Shown piece after piece: positions 8,107 through 16,269 of a stretch of 64,000 nt of DNA. Made by a program: the position numbers and the translations under genes. The notes below the pieces were generated by a model. That model was given only the letters and a program-made list of their open reading frames with translations, was not told the origin of the DNA and searched no databases. Positions within the stretch are counted from its first letter, which is position 1, and each line of letters opens with the position of its first letter. The stretch is taken from NCBI GenBank assembly GCA_026706385.1, contig JAPOYV010000114.1, positions 1 through 64,000 on the forward strand, written 5' to 3'. Source of the DNA: Gammaproteobacteria bacterium. Lineage in GTDB: Bacteria; Pseudomonadota; Gammaproteobacteria; Pseudomonadales; Azotimanducaceae.

Positions 8107-8598
8107 CTACGGCGTGGCGCCGTCGTCGCAACGGCAGTTGGTCTTGCGCTCCGTGCGAACGCGCACCCAGACCAGTTCGCGCTCCGGATCCAGCGGGTAG
8201 ATCTTCGTGGTCTCGACGCGGCCCGCGTCCGTACGGCGCCATGACTCGTCGATGTCCTGTGTCGCGACTTCGCCGTCCGAACCCCGGGTCCGGACTCGCA
8301 CCGTGTAGTCGCCGTTCGACTTCGCGCAGCCGTCGTGCTCAACGGTCGTCTCGACGCGGACCTTGTCGTACATCGGCACGTAGGAGATCGACACGTCGGC
8401 CCGACAGTCGGGCTGGGGCAAGGTGGACTTCAGCTCAAGCTTGTACTCGTGGCGGATTTCGCCGCCCAGTTCGAGCGACTGCTCCTTCTCCCGTTCGAAC
8501 AGGGTCCTCTTGACCGAGCGTTCCGGTGCGGCAGAAGCTGCTACGGACAGAAGGATGGTGGCGACGAGCCCCGCGAGGCATGCTCGGCAGCCGTTCAC
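8107..8598 (-). CDS. Secreted/periplasmic protein of unknown function
   Basis: A 163-residue protein starting with GTG at 8598, immediately after the coq4 TGA with no gap. Residues 1-23 form a signal peptide (LAGLVATILLSVAASA with a likely cleavage after ASA). The mature part is beta-rich (DVSISYVPMYDKVRVETTVEH, DYTVRVRTRG) with four cysteines that could form disulfides, ending TNCRCDDGATP. I do not recognise the family. It is probably the third gene of the carbonic anhydrase-coq4 transcript. Confidence 0.7.
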   Translation of the reverse strand: MNGCRACLAGLVATILLSVAASAAPERSVKRTLFEREKEQSLELGGEIRHEYKLELKSTLPQPDCRADVSISYVPMYDKVRVETTVEHDGCAKSNGDYTVRVRTRGSDGEVATQDIDESWRRTDAGRVETTKIYPLDPERELVWVRVRTERKTNCRCDDGATP

Positions 8599-9303
8599 TC
8601 AGGCGGCGTCGCGATAGGCGCGCGCGGGTGGCCGAATCGCCAACTGCCGGCGCACGTCGGCCACGGGGAGACGCAGCAGCCGTTCCCAGTCCTGTTCCGG
8701 CAGCCAACTGGCGTGGCGCCCCGCCTGGTACGCCGTCCAGACCGCTTTAGGTACCCGGGCGCCGGCCCTCTGGAGACCCTTCATAGTCCCGACCAGGGCG
8801 ATGAGTCCCAGGCCCTTGTTGCCGGTCTGCGCGTAGGTGAAGGCTAGCAGGCAGACCTCGCCGAACGGATCGCGACCGTAGCCGGTCAGCGTATGCCATA
8901 GATCGTGCTGCTCCCGCATCCGCTCGGCGTAGCGCCTCATGTCGGCATCGTCAAAGCGCGTATGCGAGCCACCGGCCATGCTGGCCTCGACGAGTCCATC
9001 GGCGGAGAGGTTCTCGCGGTAGACGAAGTCGTGGTATGTCCGGCCAAGCGTCCCCGCCGGTAGCTTCGCGAGCCGAACGCGGTCGCGGAGCGTGTCAAGC
9101 AGATCGATCCGCTCGGCGAGTACGCGGCGTCCGACCCGGGTCGATTTGAACCTGAGGGCACCACGACGAAGCGAAGGCCGGCCCAGGGCACGGGTGACTT
9201 CGAATACGCGCGGCGTGTCATCCGGATCGGCCACGAGTTGGCGAAGGGCGTGCAGCGTGGCACGTACCCGATCGACGCGGTCTGCGCGCGCTGCCACGGT
9301 CAC
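8599..9303 (-). CDS. Coq4-family protein (ubiquinone biosynthesis)
   Basis: Coq4-type proteins support ubiquinone assembly. The protein carries the hallmark metal motif HDLWH followed eleven residues later by Glu (HDLWHTLTGYGRDPFGE), then LLAFTYAQTGNKGLGLIALVG. Start: GTG 9303-9301 overlaps the carbonic anhydrase TGA in GTGA; GTG 9297 is an alternative. At about 234 residues it matches the family. The frame stays open to 9858 but that part reads through carbonic anhydrase and is not protein-like. Whether it acts in quinone synthesis here is inferred from the family. Confidence 0.82.
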   Translation of the reverse strand: MTVAARADRVDRVRATLHALRQLVADPDDTPRVFEVTRALGRPSLRRGALRFKSTRVGRRVLAERIDLLDTLRDRVRLAKLPAGTLGRTYHDFVYRENLSADGLVEASMAGGSHTRFDDADMRRYAERMREQHDLWHTLTGYGRDPFGEVCLLAFTYAQTGNKGLGLIALVGTMKGLQRAGARVPKAVWTAYQAGRHASWLPEQDWERLLRLPVADVRRQLAIRPPARAYRDAA

Positions 9304-9797
9304 GTGACCTCGGCCAGGCGTCCCGTTTCGACGTCGTAGACGAAACCGCGGACGCGGTTGCGGACCGGGATGAACGGGCAGGCTTCGATGCGGCGGATGG
9401 ACTGGCGGACGTCCTCCTCGACGTCGGGGAACGCCTCCATGGCGAACGTCGGTCGGAGTCCCGTGTCTGCCTCGATGGCGGCCTTCACGTCGTCGTCCTT
9501 GAACGTCACCATGCCGCAGTCCGTGTGATGCAGGAGGATGATCTCCTCGGTGCCTAGGAGGCGCTGCGAGATCACAAGCGAGCGGATGACGTCGTCGCTG
9601 ACCACGCCCCCGGCGTTGCGGATCACGTGGGCGTCGCCCTCCTCGAGACCCAGTAGACGCGCGGGATCCATGCGGGCGTCCATGCAAGCGACGACGGCGG
9701 TCTTGCCGGCCGGTGGCAATGGCAGCTCGCCCTTGTCGAAGGCTTCGGCGTAACTCGCGTTGTTGGCGAGGCATGCCTCGGTGAATGAATCGGACAT
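9300..9797 (-). CDS. Beta-class carbonic anhydrase
   Basis: Interconverts CO2 and bicarbonate. The 165-residue protein shows the beta-class zinc site: Cys and Asp/Arg dyad in VACMDARMD, and the His/Cys pair in LLHHTDCGMV. This short form lacks the N-terminal extension of plant-type enzymes. ATG 9797 gives MSDSFTEACLANN; longer readings are not supported. It leads a likely three-gene operon with coq4 and a secreted protein, divergent from the hypothetical gene at 9887. Confidence 0.93.
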   Translation of the reverse strand: MSDSFTEACLANNASYAEAFDKGELPLPPAGKTAVVACMDARMDPARLLGLEEGDAHVIRNAGGVVSDDVIRSLVISQRLLGTEEIILLHHTDCGMVTFKDDDVKAAIEADTGLRPTFAMEAFPDVEEDVRQSIRRIEACPFIPVRNRVRGFVYDVETGRLAEVT

Positions 9798-9886
9798 GGC
9801 TGGCCCCGGCAGTGTGCTTGACGCGGCCAATATAGAACTTCGTCGCGCTAACATCCATACGAGTTGGGGTGAGGAGACAGCGCGAA

Positions 9887-10867
9887 ATGGCAACCGATGA
9901 TGTCCGGGAAACCGTTCGTCGTCATCTGCGCTACGGTCTGTCGCTACCCGAGCGCGCCGTGCGCAGCACCGCCGGCATCGTCGGCGGCGCATTGCGGGAG
10001 TCGGCCGCGGTCCTGCTGCCGCGCGCCTTTCGCGATGCCAAGACGTATCGGGTCTTCGTCGGCCAGATGCTGGACTTCATGGCGGAGGACATGGGCGGCG
10101 TAGAGCGTTCATCTGCATCCCGGGACGACCGGGTGGACGACTACGTTGCGCGCAAGACCGTGGGCAACTTCGTGGAACTCGCGAGCCTCGCCACCGTCCA
10201 CGTGTCGCCGATGCTCATCCTTGCCCTGGTGAGCGACATCGCCTACGGGTCGAAGGCGTACCTTCGCGAGTTTGCCGAGGAGCTCGAGAGGCGCGGCGTC
10301 ATCGAGGACGCCGCGCGGGTCCAGAAGGCGGACGACCTGCTCGAGGTGGTGGCCGATGCCAGCCAACGCACCGCGACGGCGTTCGACACGCCGCCTCTGT
10401 CCGTGGAGGGCTTGCGGCAGACGGTTCGCGAAACCCGCGAGTCGCTCGCGGAGGTGGATGTCGCCAGCGTTCTCCCGGAGGTCGAATTGCGTCGCCTGTG
10501 GGACCGCATCGGCGACACCGCGCAACGCCAGGGCGTGAGCGCGTTCGACGTCTCCGGCCTGGTGACGTTGAGCTCGCTGAAACAAGTAGGGAAGTTGGGC
10601 AGCGGTGCCCTGTCGAGTGTCCAGGCCGCGGGCACGTTGCTCGACCGGCATGTCTTCGACCACTACCGGGAGGTGCTCGGCGAGATCGAAAACAGGGGCT
10701 TCTACCCGAGTTTGGCAGACGTGAGCCGACCGTATACGGAGGCCGTGTGGCGCAACTTCGCCGCGGACCGACCCACGTTGACCGAGGAGTTCCTCGCCAC
10801 CGGAGGTGTCCGGCGCTCTTGGCGCCAGGCGCGCGAGTGGGTCAGGCGGCGTCGGGAGGGCTCCTAG
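9887..10867 (+). CDS. Conserved-looking hypothetical protein, helix-rich
   Basis: A 326-residue protein starting MATDDVRETVRRHLRYGLS at ATG 9887, with GAGGAGA upstream. It is predominantly helical and charged, with short hydrophobic stretches (NFVELASLATVHVSPMLILALVSDIAYG) that could be one amphipathic or membrane-associated hairpin. No signal peptide, metal motif or nucleotide motif is seen. It converges on the PhyH gene at 10842 with a 26-base overlap. I do not recognise the family. The TAG stop is followed directly by a hairpin. Confidence 0.7.
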   Translation: MATDDVRETVRRHLRYGLSLPERAVRSTAGIVGGALRESAAVLLPRAFRDAKTYRVFVGQMLDFMAEDMGGVERSSASRDDRVDDYVARKTVGNFVELASLATVHVSPMLILALVSDIAYGSKAYLREFAEELERRGVIEDAARVQKADDLLEVVADASQRTATAFDTPPLSVEGLRQTVRETRESLAEVDVASVLPEVELRRLWDRIGDTAQRQGVSAFDVSGLVTLSSLKQVGKLGSGALSSVQAAGTLLDRHVFDHYREVLGEIENRGFYPSLADVSRPYTEAVWRNFAADRPTLTEEFLATGGVRRSWRQAREWVRRRREGS

Positions 10868-11681
10868 GCGCGTCGCCTGGCGGCGACGCGTAGTCAGGCC
10901 AATACGTGCGGTAGTGCACGGCGAGCGGCTCGCCGATGAAGAACCCCCGGACCATCAGCCGCGGCTTGGATTGCACGTTGGGCCCAGGTGCGTGGAGCAG
11001 GCGGGCATCCGCGAGGACCACGTCACCCGGCTCGCCCGTCAACTCGACAACGCGCACGTCAACGCCTTCCACCCGATGCTCCTTGGCCAGGAACGCCGTC
11101 CGCTCGGCACTGTCGTCGCGGAGCAGGACGTTGAAGTACGGCTTCTTCCGCAGTGCCCGTTTGAATGCCTTGGAGCGTAACTCCTTACCCGGCATATCGA
11201 GAAGCCTATGCGAGCCGGCCACGAACAGCGTGCCGCCGCCGCCCGCGGTTGTCTGGTCGAGGAAGCCGAGTGCGATGACACCCGGCACGCCGGGCTCCGC
11301 GACCCGAGGTGCGTCCGTGTGCCAGACCTGTCGCGGTACCGACCACCGGGTGACCGGTCCCATTGCGCTTTGGCCGGGCAGCGTCACAAGGAGCAGCGCC
11401 CGGTGGCGTGCAACGGCTTGGCCGCCGAGCAGGTGGGTGGCGACGGCGCAGAGTTGGTCGGTGTAGATCGCCCCGAGGTGGGGCATCAACGCCCGGGTGG
11501 CCCTCTTGCGGCGGTGTTTGAACTCGATCTGGGGCACGTCGGGATCACCGAGCCCCGCATCCCGCAAGGCTCTCCGCACGCGTCCGGCGAGCGGTCGCCA
11601 GATGTCGTCCGGAAGTACGCCGGGCAAGTGCAGCAACCCGTCTTTCGCGAAGGTCTGCCTCTGGACGTCGGAGAGCATCAT
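10842..11681 (-). CDS. Phytanoyl-CoA dioxygenase (PhyH) family protein
   Basis: A non-haem Fe(II)/2-oxoglutarate-dependent oxygenase, 279 residues, substrate unknown. The HxD iron ligands are in VWHTDAP and the distal His in DARLLHAPGPN, followed by a conserved Arg (LMVRGFF) for 2-oxoglutarate. A double ATG at 11681/11678 begins MMLSDVQRQTFAKDGLLHLPGV, the usual family opening. It is divergently transcribed from the SDR at 11739 with a 57-base shared promoter region. Many marine bacteria carry multiple PhyH paralogues acting on small alcohols, lipids or phosphonates, so a specific role cannot be assigned. Confidence 0.85.
   Translation of the reverse strand: MMLSDVQRQTFAKDGLLHLPGVLPDDIWRPLAGRVRRALRDAGLGDPDVPQIEFKHRRKRATRALMPHLGAIYTDQLCAVATHLLGGQAVARHRALLLVTLPGQSAMGPVTRWSVPRQVWHTDAPRVAEPGVPGVIALGFLDQTTAGGGGTLFVAGSHRLLDMPGKELRSKAFKRALRKKPYFNVLLRDDSAERTAFLAKEHRVEGVDVRVVELTGEPGDVVLADARLLHAPGPNVQSKPRLMVRGFFIGEPLAVHYRTYWPDYASPPGDAPRSPPDAA
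10865..10890. repeat. TAG-associated palindromic element, copy 1
   Basis: The TAG stop of the 9887 gene (10865-10867) is followed by a perfect 9-bp inverted repeat, CGCGTCGCC (10869-10877) and GGCGACGCG (10882-10890), with a 4-base loop. It lies inside the 3' end of the convergent PhyH gene. It could terminate transcription of the hypothetical gene. Its sequence and position match copies at 17617 and 27762. Confidence 0.6.
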
Positions 11682-11738
11682 CGGTCGGACAACGCGCAGT
11701 ATGCTAAAGGTGAGCTCAGGGAAGGGAGGGTAGCAACC

Positions 11739-12506
11739 ATGGCAAATCGAACCGTTCTTGTCACCGGGGGCGCGCGGGGTATCGGCAAGGGCATCGCGCG
11801 CGCGTTCGGTGAAGCCGGCGACAACGTGATGATCGCCGATCTGGCCGATCCCGAAGGCTGGCGCTATGCACTGGCTTCGGAGTCGGAGCTCAAGGCGACG
11901 GCGGCGGAACTCGGGGTGGAGGCCACGCCTGTCGATGTCACCGACGCGTCGTCGTGCGCCGCCGCCGTCGAGGCGACGATCGGCGCCTTCGGTGGTCTGG
12001 ATGTGCTGGTGAACAATGCCGGCGTTGTCGACAGCGGGCCGCTCGCCGAGTTCTCTGAGGAACGCTGGGACCGGATCTTCGCCGTCAACGTCAAGGGCAT
12101 CTTCCTGATGACGCGTGCGGCGGTGGGGGCGCTGCGCGGCTCGGACAACGCCGCGGTCGTCAACACCGCGTCGATCGCCGGCAAGCGCGGTGCGCCGCGC
12201 ATGGCCGCCTACTGCGGCTCGAAGTTCGCGGTGGTGGGCATCACCCAGTCGTTCGCGCTGGAACTCGCGCCGGACGGGATCCGGGTCAACGCACTGTGTC
12301 CCGGGATGGTCGGTACGGCGATGTGGCACGACCACCTGATGGCGAACCGGGCCGAGAGCGACTTCGATGCGCGCATGCGCGAGATGATCCCCCTAGGTCG
12401 GGCACAGACCGTGGACGACATGGGCCAGGCCGCCGTGTTCCTGGCGACGGCGCCGAATGTGAGCGGCATCGCGTTGAACGTGGCCGGCGCCTACGAGATG
12501 CACTGA
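11739..12506 (+). CDS. Short-chain dehydrogenase/reductase (SDR)
   Basis: A classical NAD(P)-dependent SDR of 255 residues. It has the cofactor loop TGGARGIG (near residues 9-16), the structural NNAG (LVNNAGVVD), the catalytic Ser (NTASIAGKRG) and the YxxxK pair (YCGSK). The C-terminal SGIALNVAGAYEMH is typical. ATG 11739 has a strong GGGAGGG ribosome-binding site at 11724-11730. The DoxX gene follows after 23 bases, suggesting one transcript. Substrate unknown. Confidence 0.9.
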   Translation: MANRTVLVTGGARGIGKGIARAFGEAGDNVMIADLADPEGWRYALASESELKATAAELGVEATPVDVTDASSCAAAVEATIGAFGGLDVLVNNAGVVDSGPLAEFSEERWDRIFAVNVKGIFLMTRAAVGALRGSDNAAVVNTASIAGKRGAPRMAAYCGSKFAVVGITQSFALELAPDGIRVNALCPGMVGTAMWHDHLMANRAESDFDARMREMIPLGRAQTVDDMGQAAVFLATAPNVSGIALNVAGAYEMH

Positions 12507-12529
12507 CCCAGGATCCCAAGGACAAGCCC

Positions 12530-13132
12530 ATGTCACTGCTGAATACAACTGAGAAAACCTACGACGGTGCTCTCCAGGCAATCACGCCGCTTGACGGCAT
12601 CGCGCCGCTCCTCCTGCGGCTGATCCTCGCACCGGTCATGATGCAGGCCGGCTGGAACAAGCTGGTGGGTTTCGAGGGTACGGTGCAGTGGTTCGGCAAC
12701 GGCCTGGGGATGCCGTTTCCGGAACTGATGGCGGCGCTCGCCATGGGCGCGGAACTCGGCGGCGGCGTCCTGCTCCTGATCGGTCTCGGCACGCGCATCG
12801 TGGCCATTCCGCTGATGGTCACCATGCTCGTCGCCGCGCTCGCCGTGCACTGGGACAACGGCTGGCTCGTGCTGTCGGACTCGAGCAGTTGGCTTGCCAA
12901 CGATCGCGTGATGGAAGCCGCCGAGCGCAAGGCCGCCGCCATCGCGATCCTGCGCGAGCACGGCGACTACCGCTGGCTCACCGGGCGCGGCAGCATCACG
13001 ATCCTCAACAACGGGATCGAGTTCGCCGCGATGTACTTCGTGATGCTCCTGTCGCTGCTCTTCACCGGCGGTGGCCGGTACACCAGCGTCGACGACGCGA
13101 TACGGCGCTGGCGGTCGACGCGGCGAAGCTGA
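12530..13132 (+). CDS. DoxX-family membrane protein
   Basis: A 200-residue inner-membrane protein with about four transmembrane helices: APLLLRLILAPVMMQAGW, ELMAALAMGAELGGGVLLLIGLG, IVAIPLMVTMLVAALAVHW and GIEFAAMYFVMLLSLLF. The sequence GWNKLVGFEG and the spacing of helices are typical of DoxX/SURF4-like proteins linked to redox homeostasis. A charged loop of about 50 residues (near residues 110-155) separates helices three and four, longer than in minimal DoxX proteins. Likely cotranscribed with the SDR. Confidence 0.85.
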   Translation: MSLLNTTEKTYDGALQAITPLDGIAPLLLRLILAPVMMQAGWNKLVGFEGTVQWFGNGLGMPFPELMAALAMGAELGGGVLLLIGLGTRIVAIPLMVTMLVAALAVHWDNGWLVLSDSSSWLANDRVMEAAERKAAAIAILREHGDYRWLTGRGSITILNNGIEFAAMYFVMLLSLLFTGGGRYTSVDDAIRRWRSTRRS

Positions 13133-13157
13133 GCGGCAAGCACCGCGCAATCGGCGG

Positions 13158-15245
13158 TCACACGGCGCTGATTCGCACCGCCTGAGTCGCCGTTCGACCC
13201 TCGTCGATCAAGAGCGCGACGCCGCCTTCCACCAAGCTCGAGTCCTCTGCGGTGAGCACCGTCTCACCGTCGATGCTCCCCGTGATGTCCGATCCGCGCA
13301 CCGCGATCTCGAACTGGTAGGTTCGATAGAGTTCGAGCGCACACTCGGTCTCGGCGAGTATCGTCGTGCCGTCGAGTTCGCGCACCAACTGCGCCTTGCC
13401 GTCGTCGGTCAGCACCAGGGCGAAGTAGCGACGCATGCCTTGTACACGGGCCGCGATGCCGACCCGGCGGACCAGGTGCGGCGTGATGTCGGCGCTCGCC
13501 CGGTAGTCCTGCCAGTCGCGGCTGCCGTGGAGCAGGAGCCCGGTGCCGCGGTTGTGGACCAAGCGGAACGACTCGCCCCAGCGCGGCAGGTACTGGTCGA
13601 CGCCGTTCACCCAGGCCCGGTGCCACATCGTGCCGGGCAGACGCGACAGGGTGACCTCCGGCGTGCCTTGCCAGTCCAGGTGGTCCAAGTACAACGTGCC
13701 GCCGGCCGGCGCCGAGACGATCGAGACGCCGACCGCCGCGACCGGGTAGCCACCGACATCCGGGACGGTCCACGTCAAATCGGCCTTGTCGCCCGGCTCG
13801 AGAGTCGTCGTCGGGCTGCGGAGGGTCTGCAGGTCGTCGTCCGCGTTGAAGACGCGAATGCAGATGGCGACGCCGACCGCGTCGTCGGTCGTCTTGGCGA
13901 GTTCCACGGATGCGCGGATGGTCTGCCCGGGGCAGAGCGACGGGCTGGCCATCAGGCCGTAGCCGCGGCGCTCGAAGTAACGGGCCGTATCCAGCGAGTC
14001 GACGAACGTCGAGGTGGTGGCGCGGGCCGTCGTCCCGGGCTCGAGACGGTCGAAGCGAACGGTGAGGTTCTTGCCTTCGCGGTTCTCCACGGCACATTCG
14101 TGGCCCGTGAAGCCTTGCACGGCGCCCGGATAGGAGAAGTGGTAGCGCGCGCCGCCCTTGGGCGGTTCGAACTCGGAACCGTTGAGGGTGCGGCCCATCC
14201 GGCTGATCCTGGTCGCCTGGGTGACCGCGTCGCTGACCCCACCGCCGCTGTCGGCGCTGGGCAGGTAGCAGATGTCGGATACGGGGCCGCGCCAGTCCGG
14301 CCCGGCGTCGATCCCGGAGAGACCGTGCTGGATGCCGAGCAGGCAGCCGAGGTTGCCGGAGTTGCAGTCGGTGTCCCAGCCCGACGTGTTGACGATCATC
14401 AGGGCGCGCTGGAAATCGTCGTTGCCGTGCAACAGGCCGTGGATGATGAGACCGTGGTTGGGCACCATGTGGCAGTTGCCGCCGTACTTGTCGTAGCCGT
14501 AGTTGGCCTTGATCTCGGCGAATGTCGCGCGCCAGTCGTCGCCGTGCTTCGCATGCCAGCCCCGGATGTCGCCGATCATCCGATACAGGACGCTGTCGCC
14601 CGGGATCTGGCTGACGCCGATGTCGATGAGCTTGTTGGTGTCCGACTCCTCGAACGCTGCGGCCTCCATCGCCGCGAGGACCTGGGCGCCGTAGACCGCC
14701 TCGCCGTCGTGGGACACGCTGGCGGCGCGGCGGGCGAGATCCGCGGCCTGGTCGGGATCGCCCGGAGACACCATCGCCCAGCCGTCAATGAAGATCTGCG
14801 CGCCGATCTGTTCGGCCACCACCTTGCCGTTTACAGCGATCGAGCCGCTCGCGGGGGCGTCGATGCCCGACGACAAGCGCATGTACGCCGTATGCTCGGT
14901 CGAGTTGCCGAGGCCCCCCCACCACAGGATCGTGCGGTTCTCGATCAGGTAGTTGAGCCACGTCTGGCCGATCTGCTTCGGCGTCAGTTGGGGATCGCAG
15001 TTGTAGTCCTCGAGCGCCCGGATGAAGGTGAACGTCCCGCTGATGTCGTCGTCGGTGACGATCAAGGGGACGTCGAGCTTGTCGTGGACGTAGTAGTCGA
15101 TCTCCCCGAGGCGTTCTTCGATGCGTTCATTGGGCCACCCCTCGAAGGGGCGGCCGAGGTAGACGCCGATGATCTTGCCGAGCACGCCGGCGTAGACGCG
15201 CTCCTCGTAGTCGGCGGGTAGGGTGGCTGGCACGGGCTTCTCCAA
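13158..15245 (-). CDS. ADP-ribosylglycohydrolase family protein with extended C-terminus
   Basis: The 695-residue protein has an N-terminal ADP-ribosylglycohydrolase fold: YAGVLGKIIGVYLGRPFEGW, TDDDISGTF with the first metal-binding acidic cluster, and SGWDTDCNSGNLG with the second. After about residue 370 follow beta-rich regions resembling a concanavalin/LamG-type module (GTMWHRAWVNGVDQY, ASADITPHLVRRVGIAARV). There is no signal peptide. The metal motifs look intact, but the C-terminal module suggests a carbohydrate-type rather than ADP-ribosyl-protein substrate. Proteins of this architecture occur in sugar-catabolic loci. No sugar genes adjoin it here. Confidence 0.85.
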   Translation of the reverse strand: MEKPVPATLPADYEERVYAGVLGKIIGVYLGRPFEGWPNERIEERLGEIDYYVHDKLDVPLIVTDDDISGTFTFIRALEDYNCDPQLTPKQIGQTWLNYLIENRTILWWGGLGNSTEHTAYMRLSSGIDAPASGSIAVNGKVVAEQIGAQIFIDGWAMVSPGDPDQAADLARRAASVSHDGEAVYGAQVLAAMEAAAFEESDTNKLIDIGVSQIPGDSVLYRMIGDIRGWHAKHGDDWRATFAEIKANYGYDKYGGNCHMVPNHGLIIHGLLHGNDDFQRALMIVNTSGWDTDCNSGNLGCLLGIQHGLSGIDAGPDWRGPVSDICYLPSADSGGGVSDAVTQATRISRMGRTLNGSEFEPPKGGARYHFSYPGAVQGFTGHECAVENREGKNLTVRFDRLEPGTTARATTSTFVDSLDTARYFERRGYGLMASPSLCPGQTIRASVELAKTTDDAVGVAICIRVFNADDDLQTLRSPTTTLEPGDKADLTWTVPDVGGYPVAAVGVSIVSAPAGGTLYLDHLDWQGTPEVTLSRLPGTMWHRAWVNGVDQYLPRWGESFRLVHNRGTGLLLHGSRDWQDYRASADITPHLVRRVGIAARVQGMRRYFALVLTDDGKAQLVRELDGTTILAETECALELYRTYQFEIAVRGSDITGSIDGETVLTAEDSSLVEGGVALLIDEGRTATQAVRISAV

Positions 15246-15293
15246 GACGGACGGTTGACCCTATAGTATCGCCGGTCGGCAAGAGGATCGGAC

Positions 15294-16256
15294 ATGGCGC
15301 GCAAGCCCAGCAAGGTATTCGAGATGCCGGACCTCGCCGAGGCCGGCCAAGTCGTCTCGGCCCGCGAGATCGAGTTCTTCGTCGCCAACGGCTTCCTGGT
15401 GAAGCGGGGTCTTCTTGCGCGCAACGCTGTCGCGGAAGCTCTGGATCAAGCCTGGGCGCACCTTCTGGAAAACGTGCCGATGGACCCCGCCGCGCCGGCG
15501 CTCACCCCCGGCGACCCGTCGAGTTGGCGGGATCCGGCGTGGGGCCCGCTGTCGGCCCCCGACAAGGCCGGACTGTACGCAGGCCGCCAACGGGTCTACC
15601 ACGGCGGTGCGACCGTGAAGCTGCACGACCTCGGAAGCGCGGGGTTCCTTGTCGACCTGCTGCCGAACAACTCCGACGTGCGTGCGGTCGGGATCGCACT
15701 GCTCGGCGACTTGCGTGCCAGCGAGCGCACGCGGGGGGTCTACGCGCTCTTCCCGACGAGTGTCCCTGACGACGAACGCGGTCGGGCCAGGCGCGACGCG
15801 ACGGCGCTCGGCCCGCACACGGACCGGGTCTGCCAGCAACTGAACGTCTGCGCCTACTTGAGCGACGTCAAGCCGCGCAACGGCGGCTTCACGGTCTACC
15901 CGGGCAGCCACAAGGTGATGTTCCGTGCTCACCGCTACGCGGCCAACTGGTCGCCGCAACCCGACTTCCGCGATGCCCTGAAGCGGGTGGTGGACGAGAT
16001 CCAACCGTTCGAACTCGTCGGCGATGCGGGCGACGTGATCTTCTGGCACGGCCGAACCGTGCATTCGAGCGGCATCCACACCGGCGACGACATCCGTTGG
16101 GCCGTGTTCGCGGACTTCACGCGCGACTTCGCCACGCTCGGCGCGGACGAACACAGGGCGGCTGGGCAGTACGAATGGTTCAAGGACGCGAAACTGTTTC
16201 GCGACGACGCGTTGGCCGGGGACGACATGTGGCAACACTGGTCACTCGGCGCTTAA
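15294..16256 (+). CDS. Phytanoyl-CoA dioxygenase (PhyH) family protein
   Basis: A 320-residue Fe(II)/2-oxoglutarate oxygenase. Iron ligands are visible as HTD in LGPHTDRVCQQLNV and the distal His in WHGRTVHSSGIHTGDD; the Arg of DDIRWAVFADF would bind 2-oxoglutarate. It opens with the family's AREIEFFVANGFLVKRGLL helix-strand. ATG 15294 is preceded by AAGAGGA. Divergent from the ADP-ribosylglycohydrolase gene by 48 bases that include TATAGT-like promoter sequence. Substrate unknown. Confidence 0.85.
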   Translation: MARKPSKVFEMPDLAEAGQVVSAREIEFFVANGFLVKRGLLARNAVAEALDQAWAHLLENVPMDPAAPALTPGDPSSWRDPAWGPLSAPDKAGLYAGRQRVYHGGATVKLHDLGSAGFLVDLLPNNSDVRAVGIALLGDLRASERTRGVYALFPTSVPDDERGRARRDATALGPHTDRVCQQLNVCAYLSDVKPRNGGFTVYPGSHKVMFRAHRYAANWSPQPDFRDALKRVVDEIQPFELVGDAGDVIFWHGRTVHSSGIHTGDDIRWAVFADFTRDFATLGADEHRAAGQYEWFKDAKLFRDDALAGDDMWQHWSLGA

Positions 16257-16269
16257 GCGAACTCGACCC

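Noticed and set aside
8599-9858. Extended 419-residue reading for Coq4
   Set aside because: The first 185 residues are translated from carbonic anhydrase DNA in a wrong frame; the start near 9303 fits Coq4 length and the GTGA overlap.
9798-9886. Promoter pair around TTGACG and TATAGA
   Set aside because: The two boxes are only 7 bases apart, and no acceptable 16-18 base spacing is found.
13071-15221. A 716-codon rightward frame
   Set aside because: It lies exactly opposite the ADP-ribosylglycohydrolase gene, is Val/Arg/Gly-rich and lacks any motif; it is an antisense shadow of GC-rich coding DNA.
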